Under the pieces are notes generated by a model. The model was not told the origin of the DNA, did no database searches, and saw nothing but the letters and a program-made list of their open reading frames with translations. A stretch of DNA of 64,000 nucleotides from Avena insularis (taxonomy: Eukaryota > Streptophyta > Magnoliopsida > Poales > Poaceae), in assembly GCA_023614405.1 (NCBI GenBank), contig CM042694.1, forward strand, positions 483,201,392-483,265,391, written 5' to 3'. The translations under genes were made by a program, and so were the position numbers. This document shows, one piece after another, positions 32,644-44,025 of this stretch. Positions within the stretch are counted from its first letter, which is position 1; each line of letters begins with the position of its first letter.

Positions 32644-34469
32644 TGACAATGTTCTATAATATGTAATCAACATATTAGTGAACAATGTGTTTGGTATTAA
32701 AATGATTAGATCATTAGATGGATGAAATGACTATGAGATCATATCAATCACTGTTACCGGAGGATGCTTTGACTGTACCGACCGTCATATCGCGACAGGG
32801 TGACCATAAAGGTGCATGTTGGGTATTCGAAGGAGCATGTAGAGGCAATATGCTTCAATATCGGGAATTGTTCTCCTGTGTGACGGGAAAATACAACTGG
32901 GTCCACTCGGTGAATTACATCCATGTTGCGCAACATATGACTAGGTAATGGGGATGGTATTTCACGAGAACGAGTAAAACAGTACTTATTCGAAACGAGA
33001 TTGAACAAAGGTATCGTGATACCGATGATCGAATCTCGGACAAGTCTTATATCGAGAACAAGGGAATTGGATATATCGTTTCAGGTTCAACACGATGATG
33101 ATTCGTGGAGTGCATAGGGATCACATGGGCATCCCGGTCCCTCTATTGATCATTGATATGGATCATGTCTATAACATTCCTAGACCATAGGGAAACACAC
33201 TTAAGGGCAATATGACGCTTGGAGATCCTCCTGCAAGATGGAATCACAGAAGAGAGATAAATCGGAATCGTTCCAGAGATATCCGAAGTTGTTCGGAGAA
33301 AGAAGGAAAGGGAAAGGCCAGAAGGAGTTTCGGATAATGTCAATTTAATATATGCATTTATTATATGTTAATTATGAATTAACTTATACGAAATAAATAT
33401 TAAAATTAAAATTTATAAAGTGACTTTCTCATTAGGCCAAAATCCTGGAGGAAATTGGCCCAGAAGAAAGCCACAGAAAAAGAGAGCAAAAGAAATAGCC
33501 ATTGGGTCGTACTGCTATAGCCCACGCGGGTGGTAATTAATAACCGCCCCGTGTGGGGCAAAAGGAAGTTAGCCGCCACGCCGACCTTCAACAGCCCAAC
33601 CCGGAATGTGGGAGTGGCGAAGGCCAGCTAGGCCTAGCGGGAGGAACCGGTCCACCCGGGCTGGCAGCCGCTGCCACCGCGAGCATGCTGGGCCGAGCGA
33701 GCTAGCCGGCCGAACTGGGCCAGGCAGCCGCCGCCGCTAGCTGCCACGTGCGTAGGTGTGCATGCTGGGCCGCCAGGCGTGCCCACCCGAAGCCAGCAGT
33801 AGCGCTTCCCCTATTCTTCGTTGGCCGGGCCGAGTTGCCCATTTGGCTGCCCTAATGGCCCAGACGGCTACAAATGTTGTTTTCCCCTTTTCTTTATATG
33901 TTTAGTCCCACATGGGGCACCTAAAGGGGAGGACACACCTCCCTTGCCCTATATAAAGAGGTGCCCATGAGAGGTTTAAAATACACAATAAAATTGAGAT
34001 ATTCCCTTTGGTTGGAATACTCCCTCTCTCTCTCTCTAAAAGTTGCCTCTGCTAGTGTGGGGTCCCAAGTCTGGACTGCACAGGCAAGGTGTTATCTTCC
34101 GCGGCACGCCGTTGTGCTGCCGAGATTCCAGCCAGGAGGTCTACTTTTGCAACCTCGGCGAGATCCGAGCCCGGGAGTCATTGTATTGCATCGTATGTGT
34201 GTGATAACTCGGGGGAGCTGCACTTGTAGCAACCGGGCCATCATACAAGGACCTAGACAAGGGGTGACGTGCGAGAAGCTTCGCGACCTTGAGGTCGGAT
34301 AGGTACAACTACATCATTCACACTCCTGCATGAGTGTAACGCTCTCTCGGTCTTCAAGGGTACGTTACCACTGTCTTCTTCCGTTACCGCATTACTTCTA
34401 GATAGATCCTTGGGCATTCAAGGTGTTCTGTGTAGTTAAATTTTTGTTATCTGCTGCGGAAACCCTTCA
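32644..34469 (+). repeat. Element C 3' LTR
   Basis: The proposed LTR runs from TGACAATGTTC after the polypurine stretch to CTGCGGAAACCCTTCA at 34469, about 1.83 kb. The 5' boundary is uncertain because the other LTR is outside the window. Content supports an LTR: a GC-rich zone at 33600-33850, a TATA box at 33950, a CT-rich leader, and a 3' end typical of plant copia LTRs. The 76-codon open stretch at 32718-32948 is not a gene. Confidence 0.6.
33950..33958 (+). promoter_or_regulatory. TATA box in element C LTR
   Basis: TATATAAAG is followed by a CT-repeat leader at about 34020-34037. It is placed about 520 bp from the LTR end. Confidence 0.6.
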
Positions 34470-35089
34470 GCATGCTCATGGAAAGATGCCTAGCCCACAT
34501 AGACAACATAAAAACACATATATAATGGATTAGTTCATGAAGCATATTTGACAAAGCTTACATACCAAAAGATCCCACGTGGTATATTCTTTATGCTTCA
34601 TGTGTTGACCAACTTTAAAACAATCTTCACTACTTATATTGATCAACCATGTATATTCTCATGCTCTATCTCAATATATTCAGTTACATAAAGAACTCCT
34701 CATTTGATTGCATGCTCTTTATCTTACTCAACCATAGCTCAAATCTTGAGATTTTCATGACGCCAACTTATATCTTGAATTCTTCTCTTAAGATCAAACT
34801 CCCGAGATCTTGATCATCCATTGCTTAAAACAAAATCTAGAGCATGGCTAAATTGAGTTCCACGCAAGAAATCGATATTCATTTCTTCTTCTTGATCATA
34901 TCATTTTCTTTTCTCCAAATCAACGATTTTGATGTCAATACTCATGATATATCTTTATCTTTATGGCATCCATACTTGAAACTAACACATGGACTACAAG
35001 AATTACCTATGGAATATTCCTTCATATAGACTTAATGAAAACATTAGTCCATAGAGATTGTCATTAATTACAAAAACCGCACATAGGGG
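34470..35089. other. AT-rich stretch, no gene
   Basis: This is sequence flanking the C 3' LTR. I see no ORF with family features and no repeat ends. The last part (near 35040-35100) leads into the LINE-like pseudogene. Confidence 0.4.
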
Positions 35090-36091
35090 CAATGTACCCT
35101 TACAGGTTATCCTATGTTGCAAGAATTATCCCGATAAAACCTTCTTGGCAAGTATTCATATATACTTGTTTTCTTTATAAAAATCCTAAGTGGACTCTTG
35201 AGTTGATTAATACATAAAGGGAAAATGCCTCTGGAATGACTTTTAAGGCCACATGAAGATTCACTTAGCTAATTGGAAGCTCATTTGTAAGAAAAATTTG
35301 GAGGAGTAGGAGTGCTTGAGTTAACCGATGTAAACATGTGCCTCCTTGGTTTTGGGGTTAAGAGATATGAGAAGGATAGGGTAAGGTTTGAAAGGCCATG
35401 GTGGATCATAAATACAACACTCATAACCCCAAAATCTTCTCTAAAGAAATCCACCGATACTTCTTAATTCTCAAAATAGTGGTGTGGCATCCACTTTGGC
35501 TATAAATAGGAAATGGAGAAAAGGTGTGGTTTTGGAAAGATATATGGTGTGGTACTTCCCCTCTCTTTGTCCAATTATTTGATCTTTATGTCATGCATAA
35601 TGAACATGGTAAAATAATAGATAGCTATTTGAGATAGGGTTCACGTGAAGTCGATATTTAGGAGATTTGTTCATGCACGGTGGTATGAGTTGGAAAGTGT
35701 AGCACCCAGCTCTACTGCTAACACTGATACTTTAGTTTGGCAATATTAGACAGTAAGGGGTATTCCCACTCTTCTCTGTGTTTTGTTGTGAACATGTTGC
35801 AGGTGTGCTAGTCTTTTGTATTCTGTTATGAATATTGGTAGGGTTGTGCCGGTCTTTCTTCATGTTGTTTGGCAGTTGCATATCCTCCCGAGAGTCCACA
35901 TTTTATTGTGGCTACCAACACATAATAGACTAATGAGTAGAGATAAATTGAAAGAAGAACACAAGCATAGTCCCGAAGACCGCATACTCTTCTATGAAGA
36001 TGAATCAATCATGCATTTATTCTTTCATTGCATTGTTGCAAAAAAATCTGGTCTACTATTTCTAGGTTCTTTAAGCTTTGATCAACAATGA
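35090..36091 (+). pseudogene. LINE-type reverse transcriptase C-terminus with zf-RVT domain
   Basis: This is the degenerate 3' end of a plant non-LTR retroelement RT. At about 35270-35400 the frame gives KFGGVGVLELTDVNMCLLGF, matching the 'GGLGI..L..MN.ALL' block that follows the RT domain. Near 35510-35570 GNGEKVWFWKDIWCG matches the 'G.G..T.FW.D.W.G' block. At 35816-36091 an open stretch encodes a zinc-binding RVT domain (PRVHILLWLPTHNRLMSRD, then a HLFFHC motif). Several stops and frame changes occur, and one zf-RVT Cys pair is changed (ILFYEDESIM). The catalytic part of RT is absent. It is a dead 5'-truncated copy or an RT-like domestication fragment; I favour the former. Confidence 0.7.
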
Positions 36092-39047
36092 TGAATTATA
36101 TATGAATTAATCGCTAGGTTTTAGTTGCTAACAACAAACATGCAGTCCTCAGTTGAGTATGTGTAGCTGGGAAAATGGTTTTGGGGCACGTCCTCCATGG
36201 AGATCATTTTTGAATTTTTTAGAAGAACTAAATAATTCTGAAAAAAATACAACAAAATAGAATAAAAGCCTGCCAATTTTCCATGGAAAATACCTTTTAT
36301 TTTGGGTGCAGCAAAAACAAAAAATATGGTAAATTGGGGAAATATGGAGGCCCATTCAAAATTACATTATTCGTACCTAGATCTGCACTTTTCTCTTTTT
36401 TATAAGCTTAAAATCCAAGGTATTTTTACATGATATTTTGCACACTCGTATTATATACAAGATTATACCCACGCATTGCTGCGGAAATTTGTTATTTTTT
36501 GAAGAAGCCAAAAGTAGCACATCAGATGAAAATTCTAATTTAATATTATACATATGGTGGTATTTTATTTTTGTTATATACATTTCACAATAAAACTATT
36601 CTAATTTGTAGGTCAAACAATATTTTTAGCAAGATCTATTTGATCTTATTGGTAGTCGTGCCTTCTTCATTCACTGCTGTGTGGATATATTGTGTCCCTT
36701 TTTTGTAGTCAATAATGGATCTGACATATGAGAATAGATGGTCACCAGATAGTGGTCTTGAAGTAGACACAGGTTTGAAAGTTAAAAATACTAGTTGAAT
36801 GTCCATGTGTTGCTACGAACATATGAAAATATTAATCATCATTTTATTTTTAAAGTGCTTTAGTTTCTATCGTAGAGATCCTTTGTTGTCCCTATATTGC
36901 AAGAAGATATGTGAAACATTAACTATTGAACACGTTTGATTTAAGTCAAGCAACTAAAAAAAGTACACAAGACACATTAAATCGTGTTTTATCTTAGGAG
37001 AATACATTTCTTAATACAACTCTTGCTTCTCTAAGAAATACCCATGTATTTATAATAATGAAAGAACATACAAACGCAACCATGGTCTCAGTCCAAACAA
37101 TGTGGTAGCCTAGATAAACAATGGAGATTTACATGTTCTTTCCAACATCAAGCATATTAAAAAAATAATTTCTACTCATTTAGCTAATTGTGCAGTCTTT
37201 AATTTTGGGTATTGTCTAACGCCAGCGGCATAGGTCTTGATCTCTTGTTGGTCGGCCAATGACTGAACTCCTTATGCCTCCACGCCTTCTTTGCTTGGAT
37301 ATCGTTCACACGGTGCCTTGTCTAATCATTACCAAAGAGACACAAAAGTTATAAGACTATTTCAAGAGCATACATTTCATGATGCACAAACTTACAAATT
37401 AATATTGTACTAAAAATTGCACATGGGTTTCATAAACTACTCTTTAAACACAAGGGAAAATTCAGATAACTTACTGTCATAATATTAGTCAAAAACGAAG
37501 TTTTTACCATCCTCGCTATGAATCCTCGCTGGAGAAGTTGCTTAACAGTTACCATACTTTTAAGCTATTCACTTTCACTATTAGCCAAGCCCTTCCTCGT
37601 TCTAGGTTAGCTAGCTCAACTCTCGAACAACTTATTATAACTATAGTAAATGGATATGACCTAAGAAATGTTGTTCATTATTACCTCCCTCATGAGGAAA
37701 CATTGGTTCCTGCATCATTCAAGTCCATGTTGTTCGATACCTTTGATCAACCTCCCCAACCTGCCCAAGTTTCTAGAGTACAAAAAGGATCAGACGAGAG
37801 AACAATTAAAACCAAGTGAACAAAATTCACATCAAGCAATTTGATCCAACTAAAGCAGATGAGCAGATCTAGTCGCATGCAACAATGACGTCATAAATGC
37901 ATCACTCCATTGCACACAATTACAACGCGAGATTTGAATAAGAAGAAAAGTAGTAGAAAATTCAATAGATAATCGGACTAAAAATTTGAATGATAATCAT
38001 ATTACTTCCCAAGGTACACCAATGATTTACTTGCATAACCATTCTTTATCCAGCTATGCATATCGTCTATTATACATGAAGAGTGCACCATGACATTACT
38101 TAATAGGATATTTCTAGGAGTCTTATTATACTTATGCAGATGAGCACCATCAGAATCAGTGCAAAATAAATTAAAATTCAGTTATCTCTAGTGAAGCTAA
38201 TCAAGTCATTTTCAAAGTGAAGAAGTGGAAATAATCTAGCCAAAATATGGGGGTCCTTAACCAACAACAAACTGAACCACGGTAAAAATTCTTGAACAAT
38301 TACCATTAGTAATCCGAAGTGTAGCAAAGGAATAAAAGATGGCAACCTCAGCTCCAAAGATACACAATGATCAAAGTTTCTGTACATTTGGTACTAATAT
38401 TATCCCCAACAAGATTAAGCGGATAAGCTTGGTCCTTTAATAATATAAGATAGCCACCACATTTGGTCGTTTACACAAATGGAATAGGATGAAAAAAGAT
38501 ATTGTGTATCTCTATTTTTTTTGGAAAACAAACACCGAAATATTCCTTATTTTATCAGATAATAAAAGGATAAGGAATCACTTCCTGTAACTGTGGGGTT
38601 TCCCGCATTATGGGGAACGGTCAGGCTCTCAGGTCGCCATCAAGGACAAAGTTGACTGGCTAGAGCACCGTCGTTGCGGTTGTTGGATGAGGGGGTGAAG
38701 GCGAATGGCATTAGGGACGTCTCCATATCACGGGGACAGATGAGCGCCACCATTGTAATTGTCGGACATGGGCACGACAGTCGACATGGTGGCGTGTCTG
38801 GATGTTAGCGGACAATCTCACTATCGCAGCCATCTCACTTAACTGGCGACGTGGACATGGCTCGACGAAACAATTTCCGGCTTCAGCTTAGCGTTCGGCG
38901 ATGGATCTGGCCATGCTCTTGACAGTTGTATCTGATGATGGCACTGGCTTACCAAATGCTAGGTAGAGACGCTGGTCGTGATTACGACTATTTGTGATAA
39001 CATGAATCAACGATTTCTTTCTAGTACAACAAATTGATCATCTATGA
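36092..39047. other. AT-rich intergenic region with possible Helitron ends
   Basis: No gene is supported. Two places look like reversed Helitron 3' ends: about 36459-36490 (ACAAGATTATACCCACGC then ATTGCTGCGG) and about 36789-36820 (ACTAGTTGAATGTCCATG then TGTTGCTACG). The matching 5' ends were not found with confidence. A small inverted repeat (9-bp arms ATTCCTTAT/ATAAGGAAT) lies at 38542-38578. A GC-rich patch at 38590-38940 has no sustained frame. Confidence 0.35.
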
Positions 39048-39056
39048 ATTTATGAT
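39048..39056. repeat. 9-bp target duplication ATTTATGAT, left of MULE
   Basis: ATTTATGAT precedes the element and is repeated exactly at 39868-39876. Confidence 0.9.
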
Positions 39057-39867
39057 GGGTTAATTAGATAGACACCATTGCAATTTCTGGCTATTTGAGA
39101 AATACCACTGCAACTTTCGTCTTTTAAAAAATGCCATTGTAATTCTTTATACCCATATACGCCATTATGCTCCATTAAATTCATATACCTCACAATATAC
39201 ACTTGTATTTCCGTCATAGACAGTGGGGCCCACCTGAATAAGTATGAATTGGGCTGAACGACTAGCAAAAAAACATGTATTTATAATGTACAGCCGTATT
39301 TCCTAGGTACATGCGTGTAGTCTGAGCTCGACTGACTTTTCAGTCACGTACACGTATACGTACACGCATAGGTTGCAACTTTCAATCTGGCAAAGTCCGT
39401 CACACGGATGTGTGCTTTAAGGAATATGAAAACAGTTGCAGGTTATTAATCAAACACGATCTAAATAATAAAAGAGCCAATCACGCTATGACACTATGTC
39501 ATAGCTCTATCGGATATTAAATTACCGACTCGACCAAGAAATACAAGAAGTACTACTTGTGCTACTTAATTGCGATGCTAATTATTGTCACAGTTTGACG
39601 CTTACTCTACATGTTTTGCTCTCTCTGAATCGGTCCAGGCTGCATTTTGCCATATCCCAAAATCTGATTAGGACGAGGCTTGTTGTGTATGCGTATACGT
39701 ATGTACACAGAATTACAACTGTATATTGTGTGGCATATGTGTTTATAAGTGAGCATATGGCATTTATGGAACGTATAGAAAATTGTAGTGGCGTTTTTTA
39801 AAAGATAGAGATATAGTGGCGTTTCTCAAATAGCTAAAAGTTGCGGTGGCGTTTATCCAATTAACTC
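39057..39867. mobile_element. Non-autonomous Mutator-like element (MULE)
   Basis: An 811-bp element with long terminal inverted repeats of about 88 bp. The left arm starts GGGTTAATTAGATAGACACC; the right arm ends with the inverse (GGCGTTTATCCAATTAACTC). A perfect 9-bp duplication flanks it, as expected for Mutator transposition. There is no transposase. The interior (39150-39775) shows no recognised gene fragment but has an unusual alternating purine/pyrimidine patch (cacgtacacgtatacgtacacg, 39340-39365). The arms have diverged, so it is old. Confidence 0.9.
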
Positions 39868-39876
39868 ATTTATGAT

Positions 39877-42800
39877 CTATCTACTCACATTATGGTAGAG
39901 CACAAGTTGATCATCTATGATCTATCCACTCGATTAACACAAAAGTACATCACAAGCTAATCATCTATGATCTAACTACTTATGTCAAGTGTAGAGATTA
40001 AGTTAACATAGACATTGCAAACTATTGAATAAGATGGTATGAAAGAGCTAAAGCAATACTAATGAAATAATTTTCATGCTTATATTAAATAAAAAGTTGA
40101 ATTGGTGATGGACAATCTTAATTAAACGATTTTCTATAAACACACATTTTGCTAAAATTTTAGAGCACAAGATGTAAGAAGTTGTACTCCCTAAGATAGA
40201 AAATGAGGAAAACGTCATAAAGGCTTACAATCGACTGGGAAGAGTTCTGCCCAACAACAAACACTCTTTGATTTGAGGACAAAGCTGCCCTTTTTAGCTT
40301 CGTTATATTTTTAGCATAAAATGTATTGGGGACATGCATGCATAAAATTATTGAGGCAGCATAAAAATATATTGTGACAAGACTGATATTTTTAGCTTCA
40401 GATAAAAAAATTAAACCACCTCTAAGAATTTTGATTTCTGCTTAAATATATTTTGGCAAGCACATGCGCCTCTTAAGGTCCACATTGTACTACTTTTTTA
40501 TTTTAAGAAAATTATAAGTTCAAAAATGGACAAATAATTTTATCCATCATGGATCGCAAGGGATGGGCTGTTCCTAAACATTTTCTGTTTAAACTAAACT
40601 TAAACACACTTTAAATGAGTAGTAAAGTACAAGGAATAAATGAATAACATGTAGGTTTACTACACACGATCCAAATTAGCATCATATGTATATAATAAGT
40701 GTAAAAGGGACAACATCTGTAACTAAGTCCTCTACAGGAATAACAACCACGAGGGAATCTAATATTAGAAGAAAATCATACCTCCAAGTTGAACAAATCA
40801 ACCTTTATGTATATAGAAATAAACTTATTTGAATACGATCTGATTCAGTTATAAGCAAAAGGTGCTATTAAATGCTGACGATTCATAAAAGAAAACAAAA
40901 AGTACATGTGGCGGGGAATAGAATGGTGTTATGAATACAAAAAAGACTTGCAGAAGTTTAGTCTATGATAGAAATAAACAGATCTAGTTTCTTTCCATTT
41001 TTCATGTTAGATGAATTATTTCCAGTAAAAATGATAGCAACAAAGAAAACTGAACTCGAACTCCTGAACAATACCTCATCACAAAGGGATTTTAGCATGT
41101 AAAAGATAATTCATACCTTGATGCAGGTGACGGAAATTAGCAAATAGAGATGTTCAGTCCTATTCATGCTGATCCTGATTTTTTGTATTTTTCTTCTCAC
41201 GCAAAATTTTCCTTGCATCAATGTCAAATGAGCAGGCCGAATTTATCGTGTTTTCATTTGGTCGAGATGAGCATGCGTTAGTCCATCGAAGTATTTAAGG
41301 CTTGATGATCCCATCTGCCTATGTTGGACCTCATCCCCCGCTCCAGCGGTCCGATGCCTAGCACAGTCTCCCCCTTGGGTGCTTGTTTTGGTCGTCCCAC
41401 CACCATCCTCCGCAAGGGAGAGACCGACTACCCAATCCGCTGCCACACCTAAAGATCTATGGGAAGCCATCGTCGGGGGTCTTCACCTCCAGCACCTACG
41501 ACTCTTTCACCATGGGCATCGACGTGTTTGGCACACACCACGAAGCATCAATGGGTGATGTGAGGGAGAACCTGCCCTTTGCTCGCCCGCCCCTTGCCTG
41601 CTCGCCGTGGCACGACCATACATGGGAGCGAGCGCGAGTATGGCGGATGGCCAGCAAGCGCGTATGTCCCCCACATCCCTCATTTGTGAGGTGCTCCGTC
41701 GTCACCATGAGAAGGGAAAGAGGCACCTGAGCATCGGAGGCCCGATCGGTCGACAAGCGCCTATGACACGATTGATCGGGCAAATAGATGATGGGGAGAG
41801 GGGACAAAAGAGGACGTGCCCCCTAGGATTTATTATTATTGTAGGCGCCGCCCTCCACCCCTTGTTTCTGATGAAATCGAGATCCTCGTGGTGTAGCCGT
41901 CGGTGCCCTCCTAGGTGAAATTTCTGCCATTCCTTGCCCGTCGCTGCTCAGCCTAGAGCCTGACTTGCGCTACTGCGGCAACTTGTACGGATACATATGC
42001 TCCTGCGCTATATTGCACGGTCCTGCTATGGCAGCTCCTCCTCGATGGGGTGGAAAAGGACATCAGCGGTGATCTTAGACCACCGGTCTGGAGGCGCTTC
42101 GTCATGAAGAATGTGGTCATCCGTCTCGGAGTTGCTCGGAATGTTTGTTTGGGGCGGAGATGTAGGTGTTGTAGGACGCCCTCCAGCGAGAGGGCGACTG
42201 GGAAAGGGAGTAAGACAAGAGGGATAGCGACAACGATACCTTGTGCTAGGGCTCCATGGGGGGGTCGAGGACGATGGACCCGGCTGGGGCCATTGGTTCA
42301 CTTTTATTCTCCGTGAGGTGTTCTGTACCCGTAATTTTCTACTAATCGGTGGCAGTGGATTGTAATTAGCTAAGCAAAGTTACTATCAAACGATGTAGAC
42401 CATTGGACGTAGAATGAACAGTCTCTATGGTTCTAATGTTTGATGTCAAAGTATAGCGCGGCGACCTATGATGACCAATTCCCATTTAATAGTAAAGATT
42501 GGGCTTATTACAGTGCTTTTGGTCGGTGTAATACTATAATTATGATTAGCTCAAAATAACTCGATGCTTTTCAAATGGAACTGCTTGACCCCTGGTGTCT
42601 ACAATTACACATATTAAGATGATGCTCAAAGATAAAATAGTATAATTGGTTCTGTCAAGGGGCCCGAAATACTAAATGTAGGATACTAAGAAGAAAAAAC
42701 ACCCATGAAACACCTACAGATCGGTACATGTATTCCATATGTCATATCTACGGACTATACAATCAGAGAAATATCTCACCTCATCGTGTGATGTTGCCTA

Positions 42801-42975
42801 AGCCCATGAAAATATTGTATCTCCATGTATTCTCCTTTGTTCGAGTTCCCTCCTTCCAACACAAACTTCTGCGCAAGACGAGCGGCACCACACACGTCGC
42901 TTACATATAACAACGGATATTAGAACCCTACAGACAAGGGAAAAGGGCTTGAACCTGGGGCTTCGCTACCGGATC
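39877..42975. other. Intergenic region, GC-rich patch at 41330-42310
   Basis: 39877-41320 is AT-rich without features. 41330-42310 is clearly richer in GC. It contains open stretches on both strands (for example 41607-41918 plus and 41496-41807 minus), but none resembles a known protein and they overlap each other. It may be a decayed gene or a captured fragment. 42310-42975 shows nothing else, apart from a single copy of the sequence later found in the 64-bp tandem repeat (around 42465-42500). Confidence 0.35.
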
Positions 42976-43190
42976 ATGGAGCTTGCATACCTCCTGCAAG
43001 TCGTCACCGACGGCCTCTCCGGCATCACCCAGGCCGACATCTAACGGTTTGCTGCGTGGCGGCTTGCCCGGCCGGCTCGGAGCGACGCTATCAATCTATG
43101 CGTGCATCTAGATCTCCACCAGCCGAAACATGCAGGTCACTCGGCCTCGATTGCATCATCGCCATGATGACAACTTATCTTCTCTACTCT
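42976..43190 (+). pseudogene. Unrecognised coding-like fragment
   Basis: An ATG at 42976 opens MELAYLLQVVTDGLSGITQADI, then a TAA at 43042, and the same frame continues RFAAWRLARPARSDAINLCV and on to about 43170. The codon pattern looks protein-like and the single early stop suggests a damaged gene piece. I do not recognise the family. It could equally be a chance GC-rich frame. Confidence 0.25.
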
Positions 43191-43704
43191 CTCGTTTGGC
43201 CGGGGTTTGGTACTTGGTGGCAGAGCGATGTAGATGGGAAAGTAACGGACAAAGGTGATTTCTCCCCGTCTGTGTGCTTCCGGGACCACCTGCCAACCGG
43301 TTTGTAGTCTGTTTAGGAATAATTTGTGCAGTTACTTTAGCGCTAATTAAGGAAGCCGAAATCTGGCAACTAAAATATAAAGAGAGAAATTTTAACAGGC
43401 AATATTAATTAATTAATAATAATTAGGACGATTTTGACAAGTAGTAAAATCTACGGAGAGAAAAATTGGCAGGCAATAATGATAATTGATACTATTGGTG
43501 GAGGGATTAAGTGCCATTATATGGATTGACTCGCACACTATTATTTTCTTTCCAATTGCTTCCGATCCTTCTCAATTTTGTCCGTTCACGTTAACTGCAA
43601 ATTACAAACTACTTGCGCACACACGATCGGACCGTGCTTATTCTTCCAATGTTTGATGGGTATGTTTAACGGTTGTGATTGATCCAATGTTTGATGCGAC
43701 CTAT

Positions 43705-43893
43705 GATCATCAACTCCCATTTAATAGTAAAAACTTTCTTTTGTGGTGTTCTTGATCTTTGTAGTCGTGATCACCAACTCCCATTTAATAGTAAAAACTT
43801 TCTTTTGTGGTGTTCTTGATCTTTGTAGTGACGATCACCAACTCTCATTTAATAGTAAAGACTTTCTTTTGTGGTGTTTTTGATCTTTATAGT
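43705..43893 (+). repeat. 64-bp tandem repeat, three copies
   Basis: The unit begins GATCAYCAACTCYCATTTAA and ends near TTGATCTTTGTAGT. CAACTC of successive units starts at 43711, 43775 and 43839, exactly 64 bp apart. The copies differ at only a few sites. A related single unit is at about 42465. Confidence 0.9.
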
Positions 43894-44025
43894 CGCATCG
43901 GTGTATTTCTTTTGAGATTCCCTTACTGAAAGAACAAAATAAGACAACAACACATTACTTGAATAATTAGGTACATTCTGGAGAATAAGGCATGTGTAAT
44001 GTTAATCAAGGTATATACATCTATA

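Larger units (their letters stand above)
1..34469 (+). mobile_element. Outer copia-like LTR retrotransposon C, interrupted by element G
   Basis: This is the oldest layer of the left block. Its parts are 1-1962 and 31553-34469, separated by the Gypsy element G. The plus-strand order is a 5' region, a gag remnant (from 1035), decayed internal sequence, a polypurine stretch (ttgagtgggagca, about 32631) and a 3' LTR ending at 34469. The gag remnant has the LDGSNFxxWYxxL-type start typical of Ty1/copia gag. No reverse transcriptase is recognisable in the about 3 kb of internal sequence present, so it is either a non-autonomous or a heavily deleted copy. The 5' LTR would lie before the window. The copia assignment rests mainly on the gag motif. 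Confidence 0.55.

Noticed and set aside
32718..32948. 76-codon open frame
   Set aside because: It lies inside the proposed C 3' LTR, shows no family motif and is not kept in frame with any neighbour.
41496..41918. 103-codon frames on both strands
   Set aside because: They overlap, and neither resembles a known protein; chance frames in GC-rich DNA are likely.
43056..43307. 83-codon frame starting MAACPAGSERR
   Set aside because: No recognisable domain; it overlaps the alternative frame from 42976 that looks slightly more protein-like.
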